Assembly: GCA_902523495.1 (NCBI GenBank)
Contig: CABYZU010000008.1
Span: forward strand, 1 to 41,248
Direction: 5' to 3'
DNA from: an uncultured Pelagibacteraceae bacterium
Lineage (GTDB): Bacteria > Pseudomonadota > Alphaproteobacteria > Pelagibacterales > Pelagibacteraceae
DNA: 41,248 nt
A program made the translations under genes and the position numbers. Of this stretch, positions 1-7,701 are shown piece by piece. Under the pieces are notes generated by a model, which saw only the letters and a program-made list of their open reading frames with translations, was not told the origin of the DNA and did no database searches. Positions within the stretch are counted from its first letter, which is position 1. Every line of letters begins with the position of its first letter.

Positions 1-722
1 TTCCTAAAGGAAAAGTAGTAGCATTATTAGGGGCAAATGGAGCAGGTAAAAGTACTACACTAAAAGCAGTTTCAACCATGTTAGCCTCAGAAAGAGGAAA
101 AGTTACAAATGGTTCAATTGAATATGATGGAAATTTAATTAATAAACAAACTCCTTCGCAAATGGTCGGGCTCGGAATGGTTCAAGTATTAGAAGGCAGA
201 AGATGTTTTGGTCACCTTACTGTAGAAGAAAATATAATCTCAGGAGCATATTCAAGAAAATTATCAAAGGGTGATATTAATCAAGAATTAGATAAAATTT
301 ACACTTATTTTATAAGACTTAAAGAAAGAAGAAAAAGTCAAGCAGCATTCACTTCTGGTGGAGAGCAACAAATGATAGCAGTTGCAAGAGCAATGATGGC
401 TAAACCAAAAATGTTATTATTGGACGAGCCAACAATGGGTCTTGCACCTCAATTAGTTGCTGAAATTTTTAATATTGTAAAAGAATTAAATACCAAAGAG
501 GGTGTTAGTATATTACTTGCTGAGCAAAATACTAACGTTGCATTAAAAAATTCAGATTATGGGTATATCATTGAGACTGGTAGAGTTATGCTAGACGGAA
601 CTGCACAAAGTTTATTAAATGACGATAAAGTGAAAGAATTATATTTAGGAATTTCAAAAAAAGGTAGAAAAAATTTTAGAGATGTTCTTAAAGAAGAAAG
701 TTTAACAAAAAGAAGTAATTAA
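1..722 (+). CDS. livF: Branched-chain amino acid-type ABC transporter ATPase LivF, 5' end cut by window
   Basis: Cytoplasmic ATPase subunit of a LivFGHM-type (HAAT family) importer. The reading frame is open from base 3, upstream of the first in-window ATG at 78, so the gene begins outside the window. Those extra codons supply the Walker A motif GANGAGKST near bases 30-56, which an ATG-78 start would lose. The signature is a weakened SGGEQQMIAVARAM, followed by Walker B MLLLDEPTMGLAP and an AEQNT segment typical of LivF. The C-terminus carries an extra basic tail of about 20 residues. livG starts 2 bases after the stop. The family is clear; the substrate is not, because no binding protein lies in the window and this family also serves amides, urea and other solutes. 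Confidence 0.9.
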   Translation, partial: PKGKVVALLGANGAGKSTTLKAVSTMLASERGKVTNGSIEYDGNLINKQTPSQMVGLGMVQVLEGRRCFGHLTVEENIISGAYSRKLSKGDINQELDKIYTYFIRLKERRKSQAAFTSGGEQQMIAVARAMMAKPKMLLLDEPTMGLAPQLVAEIFNIVKELNTKEGVSILLAEQNTNVALKNSDYGYIIETGRVMLDGTAQSLLNDDKVKELYLGISKKGRKNFRDVLKEESLTKRSN

Positions 723-724
723 AG

Positions 725-1519
725 ATGGAATACGAAAGAAAATTTAAGATAGGAAAACCAATATTAGAGGTAAATAATATCTCTCTCTCTTTTGGTGGTG
801 TTAAGGCAATAACAGATACTTCTTTCAATGTGCTTGAGCACGAAGTTAGAGCAATTATTGGACCTAATGGAGCTGGAAAAAGCTCAATGTTAAATTGCAT
901 TAATGGAATTTATAAGCCTCAACAAGGATCTGTTTCGTTTAGAGGACAAGTTGTACCCAATATAACCCCAAATATTATGGCTCAGATGGGTCTATCTAGA
1001 ACATTTCAAAACTTGGCTCTTTTTAAAAGAATGTCAGTACTTGATAATATTTTAGTTGGTAGAAAACTTCACACAAAAACAAATTTTCTTGAGGTAGCTT
1101 TACAACTTCCTAAAGTAAAAAAAGAAGAAAAGTTAAATAGAGAAAGATCTGAAGAGATAATCAGTTTCTTAGAGATTGAAGATATTAAAGATACACCAGT
1201 TGGAAAACTTCCTTATGGATTACAAAAGAAAGTTGAATTAGGTCGTGCTCTTGCAACGGACTCTACAATAATTCTATTAGATGAGCCTATGGCTGGTATG
1301 AATGTTGAAGAAAAAAGAGACATGTGTAGATTTATTTTAAAAGTAAATGATGAACTAGGTACAACTATGGTGCTTATTGAGCACGACATGGGAGTAGTTA
1401 TGGATATATCAGACAGAGTGGTTGTGCTTGATTATGGCAAAGTTATTGGCGATGGCACACCTGATGAAGTTAGATCAAATCAAAAAGTAATAGATGCTTA
1501 TTTAGGAGTAGAACACTAG
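725..1519 (+). CDS. livG: Branched-chain amino acid-type ABC transporter ATPase LivG
   Basis: Second ATPase of the Liv-type importer, 264 residues, normal for LivG. Walker A GPNGAGKSS is at residues 46-54 and Walker B IILLDEPMAGM lies in the C-terminal half, followed by IEHDMGVVMDISDRV (H-loop), a LivG hallmark. The ABC signature reads LPYGLQKKVELGRAL rather than LSGGQ, a degenerate form common in LivG. The start ATG lies 2 bases after livF, so the two are very likely co-translated. It should pair with LivF as an ATPase heterodimer driving the LivH/LivM pore. Family assignment is strong; transported solute unknown. Confidence 0.92.
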   Translation: MEYERKFKIGKPILEVNNISLSFGGVKAITDTSFNVLEHEVRAIIGPNGAGKSSMLNCINGIYKPQQGSVSFRGQVVPNITPNIMAQMGLSRTFQNLALFKRMSVLDNILVGRKLHTKTNFLEVALQLPKVKKEEKLNRERSEEIISFLEIEDIKDTPVGKLPYGLQKKVELGRALATDSTIILLDEPMAGMNVEEKRDMCRFILKVNDELGTTMVLIEHDMGVVMDISDRVVVLDYGKVIGDGTPDEVRSNQKVIDAYLGVEH

Positions 1520-1528
1520 GATAAAAAT

Positions 1529-2437
1529 ATGGTTGATGAATTATTATTTTTCATGGAAGTTTTAGTTGGCGGTTTGCTTGCTGGTACGATGTATTCTCTA
1601 GTTGCTTTAGGATTCGTTTTAATTTTTAAAGCTTCAGCAACGTTTAACTTTTCACAAGGAGCTATGGTTTTTTTCTCGGTGCTTGCTTTTTGTGGTTTCA
1701 TGCAAGATTTTAACATACCTTTTGTACTTGCATTTATTTTGGCTGCTCTTTTAATGGTGGTAGTTGGTTTATGCACTGAAAGATTAGTTTTAAGACCTCT
1801 GATGAATGCTAGCGAAGACACAGTACTAATGGCCACAATCGGTCTAGGGTATGTTTTAGAGGGCTTGGCCCAAGCGGCATGGGGAGTGGAAGTAAGAAGA
1901 TTAGATTTAGGTATTGGAGACTTTCCTGTGCCGTGGATCGCTGATAATTTAAAATTATTTATTAGTGCTCTTGATATCACAGCTGGTTTAGTTGCAGCTT
2001 TAATGATTATCGGTCTGTTTTTATTGTTTAAGTACACAAAAATTGGATTAGGCTTGAGAGCTGTTGCAGATGATGCGGGAGCTGCGAGTTCTATAGGAAT
2101 TCCATTAAAACATATAATGTTATTAGTTTGGTCTGCTGCAGGGGTCGTAGCGTTAGTTGCAGGGTGTATGTGGGGTGCAAGAGCTGGTGTTCAATTTGCT
2201 CTGGTTGACTTAGCTTTGAAAGCTCTACCAGTCTTAATTATAGGTGGTTTTTCATCTATTCCAGGGGCCATCATAGGAGGCTTAATTATTGGTGCAGTGG
2301 AGAAAGTGCTAGAAGTATATATTGGACCGTTTTTTGGTGGCGCCATTGAAGGTTGGGCTCCTTACGTATTAGCAATATTCTTTTTATTATATAGACCAGA
2401 AGGTTTATTTGGAGAAAAAATTATTAGGAGAGTTTAA
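1529..2437 (+). CDS. livH: Branched-chain amino acid-type ABC transporter permease LivH
   Basis: Inner-membrane permease of 302 residues with about eight hydrophobic segments. The N-terminal block (GGLLAGTMYSLVALGFVLIF, then FNFSQGAMVFFS) is the usual LivH opening. The EAA-like coupling region is in the second half (GLGLRAVADDAGAASSIGI). Near the C-terminus GGFSSIPGAIIGGLIIGAVE matches the family's conserved gly-rich segment. It starts 9 bases after livG and livM follows after 3 bases, so it is one operon. A long open frame on the opposite strand (1516-2037) is a shadow. Confidence 0.92.
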   Translation: MVDELLFFMEVLVGGLLAGTMYSLVALGFVLIFKASATFNFSQGAMVFFSVLAFCGFMQDFNIPFVLAFILAALLMVVVGLCTERLVLRPLMNASEDTVLMATIGLGYVLEGLAQAAWGVEVRRLDLGIGDFPVPWIADNLKLFISALDITAGLVAALMIIGLFLLFKYTKIGLGLRAVADDAGAASSIGIPLKHIMLLVWSAAGVVALVAGCMWGARAGVQFALVDLALKALPVLIIGGFSSIPGAIIGGLIIGAVEKVLEVYIGPFFGGAIEGWAPYVLAIFFLLYRPEGLFGEKIIRRV

Positions 2438-2440
2438 ACT

Positions 2441-3511
2441 ATGAAACCAGTTTTTATGACATACACAAAAAAAGACTTAATTAACTTAGCCGTTTGTATG
2501 TTTTTAAGTGTATTAATAATACCTTCATTTATTACAACAGAGTATTGGTATACCTCTATATTAATTCCTTGGCTTTGCTTAGCTTTAGCTACAATTGGAC
2601 AACAAATTGTTATGGGTTATACAGGCCAATTAGCTTTAGGAGCTGCTGGCTTTATGGCTGCTGGTGCTTTTGCTATGTTTAATCTTATTTTGCGAGTACC
2701 TGACCTTGGTTTCGTAGGCTCATTAATAGTCTCAGGGTTGATTGCCGCAGCTTTTGGAATTTTGTTTGGTTTACCAAGTTTAAAAGTAAGAGGAATTTAT
2801 CTGATGGTGGCAACACTAGCCTCACAGTTTTTTATTATATGGATGATTGATAAATTTGGTTGGTTTAAAAACTACGACTCATCAGGAATTATAACCGCCC
2901 AAGACATAGTAATCCTAGGAAAACCATTTACAACTCCATTAGCTATGTATTTTGTATGTTTAGCTGTTACCACAGTTTTAACTTTATTAGCTATGAATAT
3001 GGCAAGAGGAAGTACAGGTAGGAATTGGATGGCAGTAAGAGACATGGATATCGCTGCTGAGTCTATGGGAGTCTCGTTATTAAGAACCAAAGTTCAGGCA
3101 TTTGCTATCAGCGCGTTTTATTGTGGAGTAGCTGGTGCACTTTTTGCATTTTGTTATCTTAAATCTTTAGAACCAGTTGCTTTTGATATTAAATTATCTT
3201 TTAAGATATTATTTATGTGTATTCTTGGAGGCCTTGGGACAATTAACGGCGCTTTTATTGGAGCAGCGTTTATTTTGCTTTTTCCAGTTCTTTTAAATGC
3301 TATAGGAAATAACGTATTTCACGGAGCTATTGATGCTACAATTATTTCATCAATTGAGCAGGTAATATTTGGTGGTTTAATGATTGTATTTATGATTTAC
3401 GAGCCTTTAGGGATGGCCAAGTTATGGGAAAATTTGAAACAAAAATTGAGTTTGAAATTACAATCCTCGAATGTGAAAAATTTAAAATCTTCTTTAAGTA
3501 AAAAATCTTAA
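2441..3511 (+). CDS. livM: Branched-chain amino acid-type ABC transporter permease LivM
   Basis: Second permease subunit, 356 residues, multi-pass inner-membrane protein. Diagnostic segments are MGYTGQLALGAAGFMAAGA (family motif GQxSLGHAAF-like), GLPSLKVRGIYLMVATLA, NWMAVRDMDIAAESMGV (coupling helix) and GGLGTINGAFIGAAFI. The C-terminal tail of about 30 residues is lysine/serine-rich and probably cytoplasmic. It completes ATPase, ATPase, permease, permease; the binding protein must be encoded outside the window, most likely upstream of livF. Confidence 0.92.
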   Translation: MKPVFMTYTKKDLINLAVCMFLSVLIIPSFITTEYWYTSILIPWLCLALATIGQQIVMGYTGQLALGAAGFMAAGAFAMFNLILRVPDLGFVGSLIVSGLIAAAFGILFGLPSLKVRGIYLMVATLASQFFIIWMIDKFGWFKNYDSSGIITAQDIVILGKPFTTPLAMYFVCLAVTTVLTLLAMNMARGSTGRNWMAVRDMDIAAESMGVSLLRTKVQAFAISAFYCGVAGALFAFCYLKSLEPVAFDIKLSFKILFMCILGGLGTINGAFIGAAFILLFPVLLNAIGNNVFHGAIDATIISSIEQVIFGGLMIVFMIYEPLGMAKLWENLKQKLSLKLQSSNVKNLKSSLSKKS

Positions 3512-3514
3512 TTA

Positions 3515-3598
3515 GTGGATAAAAAAAAACTAATCATTGCGCTTTTAATAGGTATCATAATTGGATTTCTAGTAGAAAATAATTTCCTAATTTTTTAA
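3515..3598 (+). CDS. Possible 27-residue single-pass membrane peptide
   Basis: A GTG-initiated open frame of 27 codons begins 3 bases after the livM stop and ends at TAA 3596-3598, 4 bases before the convergent gpsA-like gene. The translation has a charged start (DKKK), then a strongly hydrophobic stretch LIIALLIGIIIGFLV, and a short polar/hydrophobic tail, as expected for a one-helix membrane miniprotein. It fills nearly all of the 91-base gap between two genes in a genome that keeps almost no spacer DNA. Against it: short frames arise by chance in AT-rich DNA, the start is GTG, and no Shine-Dalgarno is visible. Confidence 0.3.
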   Translation: MDKKKLIIALLIGIIIGFLVENNFLIF

Positions 3599-3602
3599 AA
3601 AG

Positions 3603-4553
3603 TCAAATTTTTTTGTTATGTATGATTGTTTTTAACAAATGATACATTAATGGAATTTTTTTTTTATCAATCTTTTTTAAAATATATGGAGCAATTTCTC
3701 TAGCAAGTTGCTCGCCCTCTACAGTATCTCTAGGCATAAACTTTTTTTTTGCTGTTGCAAATTTAAAACCTTTACCAAGAAAATCTCCCATTTTACTGTT
3801 TCTTCCACCTATAGCACTTACGTACAAATCACCAATACCTGCAAGCCCTAATATTGTTGATACATCTCCTTTAAAATATTTGATCAAAAATTTCATCTCA
3901 TTCGCACTTTTTTGAAATAAATCTGATTTAACGTTTAAATTTTGACCTGAACCAATGACCATTGCGTATATATTCTTAATTGCAGAGCAGATTTCAATAC
4001 CAATAATATCTTTTGAAAATTCAGTTAAATAATACTTAGTAGATATAAGTTTTCCAATCCATTTGGCTATTTTAATATTTTTATTAGCAACAACTACACT
4101 TGTCTTATTTTTATTTGCTAATTCTTTAGCTAAGCAAGGTCCTTTTAATACTGATACATTTGCTGCGCGATAATTATTTTTTAACAAATCTGAAATTGTT
4201 AAAATTTTTTTCTTTTTTTTATCGTACTTTAATCCTTTAGTAAGAACCAGTAAGGGAGTTTTAATTTTCAAATCTTTTAATTCTTTTCCAATAAAATCTA
4301 TACCTGCAAGACTTAGGGCAATTACTATTAAATCAAATCTTTTCTTAAATATTTCGTTTGAATAATTTTTGAATTTTAATTTTCTTGGAAGATTAATCTT
4401 TAAGGAAGGATGAAACTTTTTCTTTGAGTTTAGTTTTTTAATAAAAATTTTATTATATGGCTCTGTGATAGTAACAAGATTATTGTTTTCTAAACAGGGA
4501 ATTGAAAACGCGGAGCCCATAGCTCCACCTCCAATAATTAATATTTTACCCAT
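3603..4553 (-). CDS. Glycerol-3-phosphate dehydrogenase-like protein (GpsA family, divergent)
   Basis: 316 residues. An N-terminal Rossmann motif (ILIIGGGAMGSAF), a central VLKGPCLAKELANK matching the GpsA substrate-loop motif, AIKNIYAMVIGSG, GLAGIGDLYVSA and TVEGEQLAREIAP are the successive GpsA landmarks. The family reduces dihydroxyacetone phosphate to sn-glycerol-3-phosphate, the backbone of phospholipids. Several usually fixed positions differ: GGGAMGS instead of GxGxWGTA, and GPCLA instead of GPSFA. It could therefore be the genome's only GpsA in rapidly evolved form, or a paralogue with another substrate. It is divergent from the lyase gene at 4730 and convergent with the livM region. 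Confidence 0.75.
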   Translation of the reverse strand: MGKILIIGGGAMGSAFSIPCLENNNLVTITEPYNKIFIKKLNSKKKFHPSLKINLPRKLKFKNYSNEIFKKRFDLIVIALSLAGIDFIGKELKDLKIKTPLLVLTKGLKYDKKKKKILTISDLLKNNYRAANVSVLKGPCLAKELANKNKTSVVVANKNIKIAKWIGKLISTKYYLTEFSKDIIGIEICSAIKNIYAMVIGSGQNLNVKSDLFQKSANEMKFLIKYFKGDVSTILGLAGIGDLYVSAIGGRNSKMGDFLGKGFKFATAKKKFMPRDTVEGEQLAREIAPYILKKIDKKKIPLMYHLLKTIIHNKKI

Positions 4554-4639
4554 ATAATTTTATTAAATTTAAAAGTTATAAAAATTTCAACTAATACTTG
4601 AATGAAGCTTAACATAGAATTTCTAAATATAAAATTACT

Positions 4640-4645
4640 TATAAT
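4640..4645 (+). promoter_or_regulatory. Possible -10 box in the 176-base divergent intergenic region
   Basis: The gap 4554-4729 between the gpsA-like and lyase genes is almost pure A/T and holds a perfect TATAAT at 4640-4645. No convincing -35 is present, and in DNA this AT-rich such hexamers are expected by chance. I see no hairpin, tRNA or riboswitch-like structure in the rest of the gap. Confidence 0.2.
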
Positions 4646-4729
4646 TTATGATAATATAGGTTTATTTATAGTTTGAATATAAAAAAAATTATCGATAATG
4701 AAAATTTAACTTTAGCTTAAAAATTTAAA

Positions 4730-5851
4730 ATGCAAAACAGTAAATTCAAATATTCTAAATTTTTGTTAAATAAAAATTATAATTTTAATAGAGACTATGT
4801 TTTAAAGTATTTACCATCAAATTTTTTATTTGATGCTTATAAAAAAATATCAAAGTGGAAAGGCTATCGTGCTACTCCATTATTAAATTTAAATAAATTA
4901 AATAAAGATTTAAGTCTTAATAATATATTTTACAAAGACGAGTCAAAAAGGTTTAGTTTAAAATCTTTCAAAGCTTTAGGGGGTGCATATGCTGTTGAAA
5001 AAATCTCAAAAAAAAAAAATAAAATTACTGTCTCGTCAGCAACAGCTGGAAATCATGGAAGATCTGTAGCCTGGGGAGCAAAAAAATTAAAATTAAAATG
5101 TAAAATTTTTGTCAGTCAATATGTAAGTAAAACAAGGGTAGATGAGATAAAAAAATTGGGTGCTGAGGTGATAAGAGTTAAAGGAAATTATAAAGACTCT
5201 TTAAGAAAATGCCAAATATTATCAAAAAAAAATAATTGGAGTATTATACAGGATGTTTCAACAAAAAATTATAAATATGTGCCCCAACTTACTATGGCGG
5301 GTTATTCTATTTTAATTAGGGAAATCTCTAAACAAACAAACCAATATATCACTCATATATTTCTTCAAGCTGGTGTGGGAGGATTGGCTGCTGGTTTAGT
5401 GGCTGGAGTGGCAAAATACTTTAAGAGAATTCCTAAAATTATAGTTGTAGAGCCAGATAAGGCTGATTGCGTGCTCCAAAGTATAAAAAGTAAAAAATTA
5501 AAAAAGATAAGAATTAAAAAAGAAAGTATTATGGGCGGAATGTCATGCAATGAGATGTCTCTTGTGCCATGGCAGATATTAAAAAAAGCAACTAATTGTT
5601 GTGTTTCGGTTTCTGATAATGATGTAGCGAGAGCGGTAGCTAAATTAAAAGATAAAAAATTTAGCAAAGCTTCGATAATAGGTGGTGAGTGTGCCACACC
5701 TGGAATAATTGCTTTAATTGGAATATGTAACGATAAAAAAACCAAGAAATTGATCAATCTTGACCAAAATTCAAATGTATTGGTAATAGGATGCGAAGGA
5801 AATGCAGATGTCAAACTTTACAAACAACTGCTATCTAAAGGAAGAAGATAA
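4730..5851 (+). CDS. Diaminopropionate ammonia-lyase-like PLP enzyme (YgeX/DpaL family)
   Basis: 373 residues, fold-type II PLP enzyme. YRATPLL, FYKDESKRF and LKSFKALGGAYA match the DpaL family; Lys81 in SFKALGG is the expected PLP Schiff-base lysine. FLQAGVGGLAAGLVAG is the glycine-rich phosphate-binding loop. The known family reaction splits 2,3-diaminopropionate into pyruvate and two ammonia. The motif that normally reads ATDGNHGR is ATAGNHGR here (Ala106), losing the Asp that acts as a catalytic base in characterised E. coli/Salmonella enzymes. Substrate may therefore be L-only or different (serine/threonine dehydratases have Ala at the matching SAGNH). The photolyase gene follows after 9 bases. 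Confidence 0.75.
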   Translation: MQNSKFKYSKFLLNKNYNFNRDYVLKYLPSNFLFDAYKKISKWKGYRATPLLNLNKLNKDLSLNNIFYKDESKRFSLKSFKALGGAYAVEKISKKKNKITVSSATAGNHGRSVAWGAKKLKLKCKIFVSQYVSKTRVDEIKKLGAEVIRVKGNYKDSLRKCQILSKKNNWSIIQDVSTKNYKYVPQLTMAGYSILIREISKQTNQYITHIFLQAGVGGLAAGLVAGVAKYFKRIPKIIVVEPDKADCVLQSIKSKKLKKIRIKKESIMGGMSCNEMSLVPWQILKKATNCCVSVSDNDVARAVAKLKDKKFSKASIIGGECATPGIIALIGICNDKKTKKLINLDQNSNVLVIGCEGNADVKLYKQLLSKGRR

Positions 5852-5860
5852 AAAATTTAT

Positions 5861-7282
5861 ATGACAAAAAATGCTATTACGTGGATAAGGGAGGATTTTA
5901 GAATTGAAAATAATCCTGCTTTGTCTTACGCAACTCAAAATCATGAAAATGTAATTGCCCTATACATTTATAATAAAAATGATTATGACAATAAAAGAGA
6001 AGCCCAAAAGTGGTGGCTTTCAAAATCACTAGAATCGTTTAGATCTGAATTATCTAAATACAAGATTAATCTTCAAATACTAGCAGGAGATGAATTAGAT
6101 GTATTTTCAAAAATTAAAAAGAAAGATAATTACGCAATATATTGGAATAAAATTTACGAACCTGATGTAATTGAAAAAGGAAAAAAAATTAGAGATATTT
6201 TCGTTAAAAATGAAATTGAGTTTAAATATTTTAAAGGAAATATTTTGAATGAGTTTCAAGAGGTAACTAAAAATGATGGAACACCATTTAAAGTGTTTAC
6301 TCCTTTTTGGAGAAACGCCGAACAAAAATTTTTAGGTTTACCACCAAGCAAAAATTATGTTGTCAAAAAAAAAATAAAAACGCTTTCTTTTTTTAAAAAC
6401 TGTATAGATCCAAAAGACGTACTCCCAAAAAATAATTGGCACAAAAAATTTGAAAATTACTGGAAGGTCTCTGAAGATGAGACAAAAAAAATTCTAAATA
6501 ATTTAGTTAACAATAAAATAAAAGATTATGGATCTGCCAGAGATTATCCATCTGTTGAGGGCACATCAAAATTATCGCCATATATTAAACATGGACAAAT
6601 TCATGTAAATACTATTTGGAAAAAATGTAATGAGATTGGATCGAAAGGTATTGGCTACAGAAAATATATCAATGAATTAGGTTGGCGCGAGTTTTCACAT
6701 AGTTTAATTAATTATTTTCCAGAGTTTTTAAAAGGAAACTATAGAAAAGAATTTGATAAATTTCCTTGGGTTAAAAATAATAAATTTTTGAAAGCATGGA
6801 AGTCAGGTATGACGGGGTACCCTATTGTAGACGCTGGAATGCGAGAGCTTTACGAAACAGGCTGGATGCACAATCGAATAAGAATGGTTGTTGGTTCTTT
6901 TTTGGTAAAGCATTTGAGGATAAATTGGACTGAAGGTGAAAAACATTTTAGAAATTGCTTACTAGATTTTAATAAAGCAAATAATGTGGCACAATGGCAA
7001 TGGGTTGCAGGTTGTGGTGCAGATGCAGCTCCATACTTCAGGATATTTAATCCTATCCTTCAAGGAGAAAAATTTGATAAAGAGGGCTTATATGTAAAAA
7101 AATGGGTACCAGAATTAAATAAAGTTCCACAAAAATTTATTCATAAACCATGGGAGATGGAATTAAAATATCAGCAAGCTATAAATACAATCATTGGAGA
7201 AAATTATCCAAAACCCATTGTAATACATGAAGAAGCACGAGCCTCAGCTTTAAAAGCTTTTCAAAGTTTAAAAAAAAATTAA
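5861..7282 (+). CDS. phrB: Deoxyribodipyrimidine photolyase
   Basis: 473 residues, class I CPD photolyase length. The N-terminal antenna domain starts with ITWIREDFRIENNPAL. The C-terminal FAD-binding domain is unmistakable: ELGWREFSHSLINYFPEF, TGYPIVDAGMRELYETGWMHNR, NNVAQWQWVAGCGADAAPYF. It repairs UV-induced pyrimidine dimers using blue light and FADH-. The WMHNR and WQWVAG tryptophans needed for flavin photoreduction and lesion contact are present. The stop codon overlaps the convergent yjbQ stop within a TTAA at 7279-7282. A cryptochrome-only role is possible but the active-site motifs favour a repair enzyme. Confidence 0.95.
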   Translation: MTKNAITWIREDFRIENNPALSYATQNHENVIALYIYNKNDYDNKREAQKWWLSKSLESFRSELSKYKINLQILAGDELDVFSKIKKKDNYAIYWNKIYEPDVIEKGKKIRDIFVKNEIEFKYFKGNILNEFQEVTKNDGTPFKVFTPFWRNAEQKFLGLPPSKNYVVKKKIKTLSFFKNCIDPKDVLPKNNWHKKFENYWKVSEDETKKILNNLVNNKIKDYGSARDYPSVEGTSKLSPYIKHGQIHVNTIWKKCNEIGSKGIGYRKYINELGWREFSHSLINYFPEFLKGNYRKEFDKFPWVKNNKFLKAWKSGMTGYPIVDAGMRELYETGWMHNRIRMVVGSFLVKHLRINWTEGEKHFRNCLLDFNKANNVAQWQWVAGCGADAAPYFRIFNPILQGEKFDKEGLYVKKWVPELNKVPQKFIHKPWEMELKYQQAINTIIGENYPKPIVIHEEARASALKAFQSLKKN

Positions 7283-7701
7283 ATTTCTCCTAAAAAGTGA
7301 TGAATTATTATTCGTGTTTGTGGCTTTAATCTATGTTCAAACAAATAGATACCTTGCCAGGTACCAAGTAATAATTCACCATTTTCAACGCTCAGGGATA
7401 TCTGATTATTTGTTAAACTCGCCTTTATATGTGCTGGCATATCATCTTTGCCCTCTGTTGTATGAACATACAACTTGTTATCCATTGGCGCTAGATTATT
7501 AAAATAATTAATCAGATCAGTTTGAACATCTGGATCTGCATTTTCTTGAATTATCAAAGAAGCACTTGTGTGTTGAATACTTAGATTCAGAATACCATTT
7601 TTAAATTTATTTTTATTTATCCAGCTAATAGTTTGATCTGTAAATTCATACAATTTTTGTCCGCTAGTATTAATTTTAAAGTTGTTAAATTTTTGTATCA
7701 T
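7279..7701 (-). CDS. yjbQ: YjbQ family protein (UPF0047, secondary thiamine-phosphate synthase-like)
   Basis: 140 residues, the standard size for the family. Conserved landmarks are LSIQHTSASLIIQENADPDV, HTTEGKDDMPAHIKASL and ENGELLLGTWQGIYLFEHR; the histidines and acidic residues in the first two form the family's metal/substrate pocket. E. coli YjbQ shows weak thiamine-phosphate-synthase activity, but the physiological role is not settled. It overlaps the zapE-like gene by 4 bases, so it is the last gene of the csaA-to-yjbQ directon. Confidence 0.9.
   Translation of the reverse strand: MIQKFNNFKINTSGQKLYEFTDQTISWINKNKFKNGILNLSIQHTSASLIIQENADPDVQTDLINYFNNLAPMDNKLYVHTTEGKDDMPAHIKASLTNNQISLSVENGELLLGTWQGIYLFEHRLKPQTRIIIHHFLGEI

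Noticed and set aside
78..80. ATG as the start of livF
   Set aside because: It would remove the Walker A motif, which is encoded in frame just upstream.
1516..2037. 173-codon open frame on the minus strand opposite livH
   Set aside because: Fully antisense to a clear permease gene; composition (Lys/Thr/Pro/Ser-rich) and lack of any family motif mark it as a shadow frame.
3511..3534. ATTAGT...ACTAAT inverted repeat after livM as a terminator
   Set aside because: Only 6 A/T-rich base pairs around a 12-base loop and no following T-run on the plus strand.
4554..4729. Riboswitch or small RNA in the largest spacer
   Set aside because: Nearly pure A/T with no stable stem or conserved core; only chance-level -10-like hexamers.
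5365..5814. 149-codon open frame on the minus strand opposite the lyase gene
   Set aside because: Shadow of the conserved PLP-enzyme reading frame.
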